Assembly: GCA_963931865.1 (NCBI GenBank)
Contig: OZ007506.1
Span: forward strand, 1,076,241-1,140,240
Reading direction: 5' to 3'
DNA: 64,000 nucleotides
From: Axinella damicornis
Lineage: Eukaryota > Porifera > Demospongiae > Axinellida > Axinellidae
Position numbers and translations under genes: made by a program. Shown here piece by piece: positions 10,922 through 21,796 of this stretch (within the stretch, counting starts at the first letter, position 1; each line of letters begins with the position of its first letter). Below the pieces are notes generated by a model. That model searched no databases. It was not told the origin of the DNA and saw only the letters and a list, made by a program, of their open reading frames with translations.

Positions 10922-12126
10922 ATGAGTCGTTTCAAGACCTCGAAGTACAAGAATGCCTACAGCTACGTGTACAAGAGAGAGGTATGTGGGTGGGGCACGC
11001 ATGATGTCCGTATGGCAGCCCTCACGCCCCTCAGTTGCTGCTTTTGAGCCGCACCCTGAGAGTGAAGAGAGAGGTCAATTTTGCTGTAATCCTGGGACTA
11101 AGTCTGAAAGCGCACCCGTACTGCACCTCCTACCTATGTATGCAACGATCCATATGTGATATGTACATAACTATATGTTATGTACATAGGCCTATCACAT
11201 ATGGGTATATTGCCTACACCCTCTTTATACTGCTTGCAATATTTTAACCTCCACACACACGCACACACAGTTCTGGGTCAATGATCTCAATGTTGGCTCA
11301 AACTTGAAATCCAACAGCAATCACATCAAATCCAGCTGTGATTTCATTGCGTTCAACCATGACTCCACCAGTACGTTGGTATGCACAGATATGGTAGAGT
11401 CTGGTTCCGAATCTCTCTGTGCAGAGATCGGGTCTGTTCCACAAACCAGTCTGGTCCTGCAGGCTAGGCCATACGGTCAGCTTATTGCAGCTTTGCTGGG
11501 AGGCCCTCAATTTGGCAGATCACTGTTCGTATCTTTGCTTCTGTGTGTGCAGTGCTTGTAGATGGATCCTTGTTCACCACACCCATGAAATGTGTTGGTA
11601 TCGAGTTGACAATTTTAAGGGAAGCTCATGTTAGTTCCCTGCCCCTTCCCTCCTCCTTCCCTCCCTCCAATCCCTCCCCCTCCCTCCATTCCCTCCATCA
11701 CTCCATTCCTCCCTCCCTCCATTCCCTCCCTTGCCGCTCCCCTCCTCCTTCCCTCCATTTCCTCTCCTTCCTCAAGGTGTGGGAAGTATTGCAGTTCTCC
11801 CTATTGACAGCTTTGGCCGATTTACCAGCTTCCCGCAAGTCGCAGGACACTCAGGTCTGTGTGCATCAGACAACAGCTGCAGACACCTCGCGTAGTCTCC
11901 TGGACGGATCACTTCCGCGTGTCCTCACACCCTCACTCACACACATGCATACACACCAGGTTTTGTAACAGACTTTGACTTTTCTCCGTTCCATGGCTCT
12001 CTGCTGGCCACGGGATCCGAGGACTGCAACGTTAAACTCTGGCAGATCCCTGAGGGAGGCATATCAGGGGCTCTCTCCTCCCCAGCTGCAACCTTCGGAC
12101 CCTTTGAGGTATACACGGCATACACA

Positions 12127-12173
<47 letters not shown>

Positions 12174-15100
12174 ATGCTTAGAAAATGATGTTAATTCCTC
12201 CACTTCTCCAGGCTCGAGTGGAATCACTGCTCTTCCATCCGGCAGCTGATAACGTATGCGCTAGTGTATAGAGTTGTGCAACACCAAGATCGTCTACTAC
12301 CATCATGTTATGTATCCTAGGTGATTGGTGTTTCTGCTGGCAACACTGTGAAAATATGGGATGTGGAGCATCAAGCTGAAAAATATGGTAGGTGCATGTC
12401 ATGTGACTGTTATGTGATTATGTGATTGTCGTGTGACTGTCGTGTGATACAGCTCTTGGAGGTCATGAGGACACTGTACAGAGCTTCTCCTGGCATGGTG
12501 ATGGCAGCCTGTTGGCCACCATCTGCAAGGTTGGTGTGTGACGATGATTGTGTTATATAATGGAGCGTCTGTGTCTGGTCTCACTTTGCAGGACAATAAA
12601 GACAAGAAGCTGCGTGTGTTTGACCCTCGAGCCGGCAGCTGCACTGGCGTAAGCTCATGCTCAACTGTGTACCAGAAGAGTGGTACTTTATGTTGTATAT
12701 GTGTGTGTGTGTGTGTCACAGGAAGCTAAAGGACACAGTGGGCAGAAAGACTCCCGTGTTCTCTGGCTGGGGGACAGCAACTATGTGCTCACAGCTGGAT
12801 ATAGTGTTGTGAGTTAGCCCCTCTCCTTGTGATGGGCCTAGCGTATTGGCTAGTTCTTCATTCCTTGCCTGCTACCATTCCCGCTAGACTCGTGATGCTG
12901 AGCTGATGCTGTGGGATGTGCAGAACCTTGGAAAACCTGTCGCCAGACAGAGCATTGGAAGCACAACCGGGTAGAGAAAATGTAGTCTCATTGCCCAGCC
13001 ATCCTAGCTTGATTCCTAGACAATTCCCAGACCATTCACAGACCACCCTAGGTCTGTTCCTAGCCTCATTCCCATACCACTGTAGGCCCATTCCCAGGCC
13101 GTCATTTCCCATTCCCGGACCGTCACTTCCCATTCCCAGGCCATTGCAGACCCGTTCCCAGACCATTGCAGACCCGTTCCCAGACCATTGCAGACCCGTT
13201 CCCAGACCACTGTAGGCCCATTCCCAGACCGTCATTTCCCATTCCCAGACCGTCACTTCCCATTCCCATGCCATTGCAGAACCGTTCCTATGCCATTGCA
13301 GGCCCATTCCCAGACATCGTTGTCCCATTCCCTGACCATTATAGGCCCTTTTCCAGAATCTCCACTTCATTAAACTGTACAGTGTATGTACGTCTGATCC
13401 GTCTCTCCTAGGAGCCCCATGCTGTTTTTTGATGATGACAGCAAGATGCTCTTCTTGGCAATGAAGGTGGGAAGACTAGCTAGTGACACTGCACTCACTT
13501 GAGGCAGCTGCCATTCTTTGCATGAAGGTAACCAAGGTGTAAATGGGGCAGCCCCAAATCCAGGTTTTAATGCTTGACATCAGTACGGGAAACAGTTGGC
13601 AGAATACGTTTATCACCTAGTCACCCTCTTCTACTATCATCGTCCTTGCCTCCTTCTACCTCTTCCTCCTGTCCCTCTTCCTTTCCCCCCACTTGAACCC
13701 CACCCTCTCCCCCTTCAACCATCCATCCCTCTTCCTCTCTCACCCGTCCCTCCTCCTCTCCCCACTCAAATCCTTCCCTCTTCCTCTCCTCCAACTTTGA
13801 ACTGATTGGCTAGGCAAGTAAGGGTCAACTCTTCACAGTCGTAGTTCTGTGTTCATGTTCCACAGAGTGAATCAGCAATCCTCTTCTATGAGTTGACGGA
13901 GAAGTCACCTTACCTTGCTCAGGGTGGCCATGTGTATCGTGGCTCCACCCAGCACAAGGGCATGTGCATGGTGCCCAAGAGGGCAGTGGACGTGATGTCG
14001 TGCCAGATTGTACGCCTGCTGCAGCTCACACAAAGCGCCATTGTACCCATTGGCTACCATGTGCAGCGAAAGGTACGAAAAGGTGATGCAGTTGTGCCTA
14101 GACTCAGTCCGAGATCAGTGTTTATCCAACCTATTCTCGTTCCCAGACCAGCGCTTAGTCTCCTTTGTTTTTCCAGCCTAGTGTTATTGTTCCTACACCT
14201 TTAGATCAGTGTTTATCCAGCCTAGTCACATTCCCAGACCAGCGCTTATCCAGCCTGGTCTCGTACTAGACTGCTTCCTTGATCAGGTTTAGTGTGGATC
14301 ACGTGGTGTGGATTGTTGCCTGTGGTGGTTGGATGGATAAGCTATTCTGTTCCCAGCCTCATTCCTGTGTATTGGGAATGAGACCAGACTGTTTCCTGCA
14401 TGTGGTCATGTACTGCTATGTCCGTCTCTCTTCTAGTCTTACTCGGACTTCCATGGTGACTTGTACCCCAACACGGCAGGTGGCCAGCCGGCCATGGCTG
14501 CCCAGCAATGGTTCCAGGGAGCCAACGATAAGGTAATGAACGTGTGGATGCTTGTGTGGTAGTAGGTCTGTGGTCACACGTGTAATGATGACTAGAAATG
14601 TGACCATGCAAATTAGGCCAAATGTTTGACCTAGGTATCTCAGGCTAGGAATGAGATATGAGGCTGAGACTTCCACCATTGTGATCAGCATGGATGGAGC
14701 GTATCTCGGGCTAGGAATGAGATATGAGGCTGGGATTTGCACCATTGTGATCAGCACAACTGGAGCATTCCAATGATGTCCATTTTGCTGTAGGTTGAAT
14801 TTTGACCCAAAATTGCGAAAAAGCATGGATTATAGCCTTTGGTCGAGTGCGATTTTTTCCAAAAATGTGACCAATATTAAAAGCCATTTTTAGGACATTG
14901 GTTGAAGTTTCTTTTCATGCTGATCGCAACGCAACGGTGCAAATCCCAGCTTTGTATCTCATTCCTGGCCCAAGATACCTAGCATAGTACTTAGCTGAGC
15001 TGGCTACTCATTGTCTAAAGAAAGACATGTTGTATCCATGCAGATATGAAGCTTGGTATTGTGTCATTGTGATCAGCGTGAAAAGAACCTTCCACACTGA

Positions 15101-17285
15101 TATCCTGAAATGACTTTGGTCAATTTGTGCCAATTTTGGCATAAGTCACATGTTAAATGTGCCGTAATTGGTAGAAAATAGTTTCCAAAAAATGCCAGTT
15201 TTGGCACATGGCTGGTGGCCAAGTGGTTGAAGCATTCGACCGCTAATCGAAAGGTTGCTGGTTCGAATCCCGCCATGCCGTAGGAGATTTTCTTTCTCTC
15301 CTAGGAGTCGATTCAGCTCTACCCTATAAAATGAGTGGGTGTGTTCTTTCAGGTGGGTTTTTTTTCGGAAATAGTTTATACCGTATCCTTCGGAAGGGAT
15401 GTACAGCGTCGGCCCTGGGAGATCTGGTTTCAATAGGCTCTGCCTTCTCCAGGCCCTCGTTAGCCACCATTGTGGTAACCACTCATGGGCAATAGAAATC
15501 CAAAACATACCTGCACACATGGACACTCACACACGAATGCACATACACACACACACGCACACACACATGCGCATGCAGGTAGCCAAGGTGAGCCTGAGCC
15601 CGGCAAACAGAAAGAAGACGGAAGCCACTCCTGTGAAACAGGAATCTAAACCGGACAAGCCGAATGGTAAACCAAGTCCACCTGCCACCTCCCCCACACC
15701 CAGCAGGGAGTCACCTTCGGAGCTGGTGGCTGGTGGCCGGACAGAGGCATTTCTTCGCAGTCCCTCCCCAAAGGTGCTCAACATCGTACGGTCCTCAAAG
15801 TACCGTCACATTGAGGGTCACATGATGCACCGGAGCACCACCATTGACAAGATCCCCAAGCTGAGCACAATTGTGCCGGGAGACAGTGATGCCTTCCAGG
15901 TTTGTCTTGTGGAGAGTCTCAGTTGTGACACTTGGGCTCATTCCCATACCAGAGACAGTGTGGGTGTGCTTGTGTTTGGTGTCTTTGTGTAAATGTTCTT
16001 ATGTCCACAGGTCAACAAGGACAGAGTGGCGGCTGTGTTGGCAGTCAGTGGTGGACAGATTGGTGTGTTTGAGGCAAGTGGGCATGCATGCAAGTATATG
16101 TATGAACTCTTGGTGTAATTGTGTCCCTCCCTCCCTCCCTCCCTCCCTCCCTCCCTCCCTCCCTTGATCCTCCCTCCCTCCCTTCCTCCCTCCCTCCCTT
16201 CCTCCCTCCCTCCCTCCCACCCTCCCTCCCTCCCACCCTCCCTCCCTCTGCCTCCATCCCTGCAGTTGAGCAAGCCTGGTCGACTGGACACGGACGACGT
16301 TCCCACACTGCAAAACACTGCCAACGTCATGGACTTTGTTTTTGACCCCTTCAACAACAGGAGACTAGTAGTTGGTAAAAAGTAGGACCTCGCACACACA
16401 AGTAGCACTCTCCTCCAATAAAATTACACACTGTAGATGGCGAAAGCTGGGAATGAGGCTATAGTATAGTGTTGCCATGGATAACTTCGTGGAGAAATGG
16501 TTGTGGTATTTGCGGGTGAAGTAAGACCATGAATATTAACAAGAAAATATTAAAATATTCAACACCAGAGCTTGTTCAAGCACGCAGGTACAAATAATCT
16601 ATGCTATGGTTACTGCTGCAATTGCCACTTCTGCTGTTGCTATGGTAACTATGTTACTGCTGTTGCCATGGTAATCATGTTGCTAATGTGGTTGCTTGTT
16701 TCCCCAGCATGTGAGGATGCTCGCATCCGTGTATGGAACATTCCAGAAGGAGGACTGACCGACACTCTCACTGAACCAGAATTCTTCCTCCTAGGTAACA
16801 TGTTGGTTCCCAGTCACACCTTGATCCATTCCTCATACCCACCACCACACACTCCTCTAAAGTTTCGCCCCTCATTTACAAACTCCATGTAGTTTGTTGA
16901 CTAATGCATTGTAGCTTCCTCTATGCTCCCCCCTCCTCTCTCTCTCTCTCTCCCTCCCTCCCTCCCTCCCTCCCTCCCTCCCTCCCTCCCTCCCTCCCTC
17001 CCTCCCTCCCTCCCTCCCTCCCTCCCTCTTCCCTCCATCCCTCCCTCCCTCACTCCCTCCCTCCCTCCATCCCTCCCTCCCTCCCTCTTCCCTCCCTCCC
17101 AGGTCACCAGGAGAAGCCCAATCTCCTGGCCTTCCACCCGCAGGCTAGCTCCCTCCTCGCTTCTGTTGGCTATGATGGCCGCCTACTCATCTGGAATCTT
17201 GACACAAAGAAGGTGGAGATCACAATGGACCCCCTGCCTGAGCCAGTAAGTCCTGATAGACAGATAAATAGACAGATAGATAGAA

Positions 17286-17316
<31 letters not shown>

Positions 17317-17405
17317 TAGATAGATGGATGGATGATAAATTAGATAATAAACTGGATAGCTGTACATCACACACACTTGTGCACACACACACACATACAC
17401 ACACA

Positions 17406-17461
<56 letters not shown>

Positions 17462-20400
17462 CAGCTATTTGCACTGGCATGGAGCCTGGATGGTAGACAG
17501 CTAGCCACCCTTGGCAAAGACCATCGACTTCGGGTATATGAACCAAGGACCTCCACCAGCCCTGTGAAGGAGGGGGAGGGCCCAGAGGGGAGCAGGGGAG
17601 CAAGGCTCATCTGGTTGAACAGCAAACACTTCATCGTGTCTGGGTTCAGCAAGTGAGTGAGAGGGAGAAGATGGGTAGCGAAGGCGAGAGGTGGAGGGTG
17701 AGAGGAGGGGGAGGAGGGAGGAGGGGGAGGAGGGGGAGGAGGGAGGAGGGGGAGGAGGGAGAGGAGAGGGAGTGAAGGAGGCAGAGAGGAAGAGTCGGGA
17801 AAGAGAAGGGGAAAGGACGATGGAGGGTGGGGGGCGAGAGAAGATAGGGAGAGGAAGAAGGGGAGGAAGGAGACAGAGGGAGTGAGGAGAAAAGGAAGAG
17901 AGTGGGTGAAAGAAACAAGAGAAGACAGTAGGGTGGGAGAGAAGGGCTTCTTTCTATTAATGTATGACTGCCTTTAAATTTTCCATGGCAGGACTAGTGT
18001 TCGCACATTGACTGTCTATAGTGTTCACGACCTGAGCAAGCCCCAGGCGGTGGTGGGGACCAACGTCTCTCCTGCCACCCTCCTCCCCTACTATGACCCG
18101 GACACACAGCTCCTCTTCCTGTCTGGAAAGGTATGTTTTGTCCATCCTCTCTCCATTTCTCTCCCTGCTTCCTTCCCCTCTCCCCACAATGTGTTTTGAC
18201 CCTTGAACTCTGAACCTTGACCCCAGGGAGACACCTCTGTGCTTGCATATGAATATGTTGAAGACCAGGAGCCTTATCTGTTTGAAGTGAATCCTTTTGC
18301 AATAGGCTCATCTCATCAGGTAAAGGATTTGAAGTCCATATCGTATTCAATTTTGATCTAGACAAACCCAGTCTGTGGTCATCTTTCCCAGGCGGTAGCT
18401 TTCCTCCCTAAGACACTATGTGATGTGAAACGAGTTGAGATTGCCAGAGCCGTCCGTCTGTGCAAGTCTTCAGTCGAGCCATTCTACTTCACTGTGCCAA
18501 GAACAAAGGTGCCGTGAATTAGCTGCTATATGTAGCCTGTCTCATTCCCAGGCTAGCTATCTCTAGCCCATGCTGTTTCTTGCTTCATTCCCAGGCCATT
18601 CCTTCCAATGCCATTGCTAGCCTCTTTCCCATCCTGTCCCTAGCCTCCTTTTCCATCCTGTCCCTAGCCTCATTCCCAGGCTGCTCCTAGCCTCATTCCC
18701 AGGCTGCTCCTAGCCTCATTCCCAGGCTGCTCCTAGCCTCATTCCCAGGCTGCTCCTAGCCTCATTCCCAGGCTGCTCCTAGCCCCATTCCCAGGCTGCT
18801 CCTAGCCTCATTCCCAGGCTGCTCCCACCTAGCCTCACTCCCAGGCTGCTCCTAGCCTCATTCCCAGGCTGCTCCTAGCCTCATTCCCAGGCTGCTCCCA
18901 CTTAGCCTCACTCCCAGGCTGCTCCCACCTAGCCTCATTCCCAGGCTGCTCCTAGCCTCATTCCCAGGCTGCTCCTAGCCTCATTCCCAGGCTGCTCCTA
19001 GCCTCATTCCCAGGCTGTCCCTAGCCTCATTCCCAGGCTGCTCCTAGCCTCATTCCCAGGCTGCTCCTAGCCTCATTCCCAGGCTGCTCCTAGCCTCATT
19101 CCCAGGCTGCTCCTAGCCTCATTCCCAAGCCACATCCCTAGGCTGTTGCAACACTTACTACGGCAATACAAAGCTGCCTGGGGATATGGATGAGGCCACA
19201 TTGATTTGTGCAGCTCGTGCATGGATGCACTAGCTTCCATGAAATACACCATGTTTCTGTTCCCAGACTGAGTATTTCCAGGACGACATATTCTGTGACA
19301 CCCTGGTGTGGTGGGAACCTGCCCTGTCCGCTGCTGAATGGTTAAAGGGGAAGGACGCACTCCAGCGGTGCATCAGTCTCTGTCCCAAGGAGATGAAACC
19401 ATGTGAGGAGATACACAGTTTGTCTGCCCTGTCCATGTCAACATCTCTGAGTTGCATTGTTGTGCTGACCAGGTGGTCATTTTAGACTCTGAAATGACAC
19501 AGTATCATTGGGTGTCATTCTGTTGCTATGATGATGGCGACCAAAGGCACCTGCAGTCTCCAACTTCAGTTGAGAAGTTGTGAACTTTGTCAAGTGAATG
19601 TGTCACCCTCCATGCATGGTAACCAGGAAGTGTTGGTACCAGAGCAACGAAATTATAGTGTCTAGGTAAGAGAATTAAGGTTATGGGATACCGTAATATA
19701 CATGACGTACAAGTTACCTTTGTCCCTCTGCGCAGGAACTAGCTAGAGACATGCAACAAAAACGACGTATCACAGCAATATGAGTACCATCAGATTTTGC
19801 AATCAGAAAGGGCTAACAGGCCAGCTTGGCAGCATCCATGGGAAGTTTCAACTGACTGGAGGGCGGCTCGGAGCGAGTTTGCTTCGCTGCCATTAGAAAA
19901 ACGAGTGATGGTCGTTCATACCACAAAGCCATTCGCTTTTTGCCTGATCAGGCAAGTAGAACACACAGTATCTCATGAACAGGATGTTTATCTCGGTAAA
20001 ACGTTTCGAGCCGCCCTGCCCTTTTCTTCGTAGAATTGAAGTTCAGTCTAATATGTGGTTAGATGTTATTTCAGCGATAAAAAATTGACGGCAAAGACCA
20101 CAAGTCACGCATGCACACATTCCACTGTTGACTGTAAACCGCAAGCACAACACCGCACATGCACAATAAGTGTAACCCGTAACCTTAACCCCTTGTTCCT
20201 TTCGCTATTGCCAGTGAGTGAAGCCCCACGGGCAGCCCCTGCTGCTAAGAAGTTTCCCAGCTACAACCCGCAATTCAAGACAGACGAAGAGAAGAAAGAG
20301 GAGGTAAGAGATGTAATTGAGTCCTTGCACTTCCTGTCTGTGTGCTGAATGCAGCCATCTGATTGGTTGAACCGGTTGCACATTGCACGCTCGTCGCAAG

Positions 20401-20695
20401 TTTAGAACTTCTGAAGGTCAGGAGGCAACTGGCAAAGGTTATGGAGTTGGGTAAAACCCTGTCATTTACCTGAAAGGGGGTATGACAAGACTGTGATGTC
20501 ATTATATATGTCTCCTGTACCAATGACTGGCCATGATGGAGGCACTCATTTGTTCCCTGTGCCGTTCTCTCCATCGGAACCCTCCGGTGCTTGCAGCTAA
20601 TGTCGGCCATGATTGAGAAAATGGGTGACAAGGATGAGGCCCCTCTGCCGCAGGAGAACATGGACGGCTGTGACAGTGACGAGTGGAGTGACTAG
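10922..20695 (+). CDS. CORO7: Coronin-7 (two-propeller coronin)
   Basis: WD40 actin/Golgi-trafficking regulator of the long, double beta-propeller coronin class. Twenty-five exons in phase give about 913 residues (human about 925): 10922-10981, 11271-11370, 11777-11854, 11960-12108, 12212-12253, 12321-12387, 12453-12529, 12592-12648, 12722-12808, 12888-12970, 13412-13466, 13866-14072, 14437-14532, 15579-15899, 16011-16073, 16266-16374, 16708-16794, 17103-17245, 17465-17652, 17992-18130, 18227-18319, 18392-18508, 19267-19402, 20215-20303, 20597-20695. It starts MSRFKTSKYKNAYSYVYKRE with the basic coronin N-terminus, then NHIKSSCDFIAFN and FDFSPFHGSLLATGSED of propeller 1. A Ser/Pro-rich linker lies in exon 14. 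Propeller 2 has ACEDARIRVWNIPEGG and VSPATLLPYYDPDTQLL. The C-terminus is acidic, ending in CDSDEWSD, as in the coronin-7 CA tail. The intron after exon 15 uses a GC donor. Introns carry minisatellites and a SINE. Confidence 0.96.
12120..12175. repeat. (CA)n microsatellite
   Basis: CACA repeat in the CORO7 intron after exon 4. Confidence 0.9.
13010..13350. repeat. About 22-bp minisatellite in CORO7 intron 10
   Basis: Degenerate tandem copies of CCCATTCCCAGACCATTGCA. The motif resembles the TTCCCAGGCC end of the fold-back family, so it may derive from one. Confidence 0.75.
15205..15440 (+). repeat. tRNA-derived SINE, copy 1
   Basis: The head has an A box (TGGCCAAGTGGTTGAAGC, about 15215-15232), a GACCGCTAATC segment as in tRNA-Ser(GCT), and a B box GGTTCGAATCC at 15260-15270. 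The body contains TTTTCTTTCTCTCCTAGGAG, CAGCTCTACCCTA and ATCCTTCGGAAGGGATGT, all shared with the copy near 63 kb. It lies in CORO7 intron 13. The 3' limit is uncertain. Confidence 0.75.
16122..16258. repeat. (CCCT)n microsatellite
   Basis: CCCT repeat forming the long pyrimidine tract before CORO7 exon 16. Confidence 0.9.
16940..17100. repeat. (CCCT)n microsatellite
   Basis: Second CCCT tract, directly before the acceptor of CORO7 exon 18. Confidence 0.9.
17265..17458. repeat. (GATA)n and (CA)n microsatellites
   Basis: A GATA/GACA tract at about 17255-17340 is followed by CA repeats to 17458, ending at the acceptor of CORO7 exon 19. Confidence 0.85.
17680..17900. repeat. GGA-rich purine tract
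   Basis: Almost pure purine (GGAGGAGGGGGAGG blocks) in CORO7 intron 19. No coding signal. Confidence 0.8.
18540..19130. repeat. 23-bp minisatellite made of the fold-back family end
   Basis: Roughly 20-25 tandem copies of CTAGCCTCATTCCCAGGCTG plus CTC in CORO7 intron 22. The unit equals one arm of the TAGCCTCGTTCCCAGGC hairpins found elsewhere in the window. Confidence 0.9.
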
Positions 20696-20944
20696 TTAGT
20701 ACATTGCACTTCAGATGAAAATGTAAATGTTATCCATTTGTGTTGTCGCTAGTTTTATAGCACAGTTCCCAGTAGTTGTACTCGTAACATTGTCACTTCA
20801 ATCAGAGTATTAGGGTCTAGGATTCATTTCATAGCCAGGTATCATGAATGTTTTTTCTTTTAGTGTGTGTGTTGTGTATGCACGTGTCTCTGTGTATTTG
20901 GGTGAACATACAACACGTGAAAGAGTGAATATGTCCTTGCTGCA

Positions 20945-21425
20945 CCCCGTGTAGCTCCCAGTGTGTAGCCTGGTCTCAGGGGACCCCATGTAGCTCCCAA
21001 TGTGTAGCAGGGGACCCCATGTACTGTAGCCTGGTCTCAGGGGACTGTAGCTCCCAATGTGTAGCCTGGTCTCAGGGGACCCCATGTACTGTAGCTCCCA
21101 ATGTGTAGCAGGGGACCCCATGTATACTGTAGCTCCCAATGTGTAGCTCCCAATGTGTAGCCTGGTCTCAGGGGACCCCATGTACTGTAGCCTGGTCTCA
21201 GGGACCCCATGTAGCTCCCAATGTGTAGCCTGGTCTCAGGGGACCCCATGTACTGTAGCTCCCAATGTGTACAATGTAGCCTGTCCCAGAGGACCCCATG
21301 TAGCTCCCCATGTCTTGTCCAGTCCCAGGGGACCCCATGTAGCTCCCTGTGTGTAGCCCAGTCTCAGGGGACCGACCCCATGTACAATGTAGCTCCCCGG
21401 TCCCAGGGAGCCCAGTAGGTCCCAG
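20945..21425. repeat. Composite minisatellite (TGTAGCCTGGTCTCAGGGG)
   Basis: Irregular tandem copies of GTAGCCTGGTCTCAGGGGAC, CCCATGTA and TGTAGCTCCCAATG in varying order. Both strands have spurious open frames. Confidence 0.85.
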
Positions 21426-21486
21426 GGCCTATAGCTACTAGTTGCTACATTGGCAAAGTGTTCCACAATAGTATATGGTTCATTCA

Positions 21487-21592
21487 AAGATGACGTTTCA
21501 AACTTTTATTCAAGATGACGTTTCAAACTTTTATTCAAGATAACGTTTCAAACTTTTATTCAAGATGATGTTTCAAACTTTTATTCAAGACA
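21487..21592 (-). terminator. Four tandem 27-bp units, each with an AATAAA poly(A) signal
   Basis: On the minus strand each unit reads TTGAATAAAAGTTTGAAACG and then TCATC. Four copies lie 205-310 bp beyond the stop codon of the hemocyanin-type gene, so they give four regularly spaced AATAAA signals for its transcript. Confidence 0.7.
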
Positions 21593-21796
21593 ACAAAAGG
21601 TCAATTATACCAACATTGTATAACACTACTCAAATGAAATACGCAAATCATTGATAGACCTAGCACACAGTCATGCAACAACAAGAACGATTGTTTCAAG
21701 GGACTACTATTGTTTCAGGGGACTAGAATGCTACTAAACAACAGCGCAGCTATCAACTAATCTCAGCATGTGGTGTCCAGATCAGGCTGACAAATG

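Larger units (their letters stand above)
20696..21796. other. Intergenic spacer, CORO7 / hemocyanin-type gene (tail-to-tail)
   Basis: No gene seen. It holds the minisatellite at 20945-21425 and the poly(A)-signal repeat at 21487-21592. No clear AATAAA was found for CORO7. Confidence 0.7.

Noticed and set aside
11553..11640. Frame LVDGSLFTTPMKCVGIELTI as CORO7 exon 3
   Set aside because: The exon at 11777-11854 keeps phase and gives the conserved SIAVLPIDSFGR ... VAGHS sequence instead.
15205..15280. Functional tRNA-Ser gene
   Set aside because: A and B boxes are present, but the acceptor stem does not close, and the same sequence continues into a SINE body shared with 62934-63135.
18540..19130. 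Possible CRISPR array
   Set aside because: Units are contiguous 23-bp copies with no unique spacers, in a eukaryotic intron.
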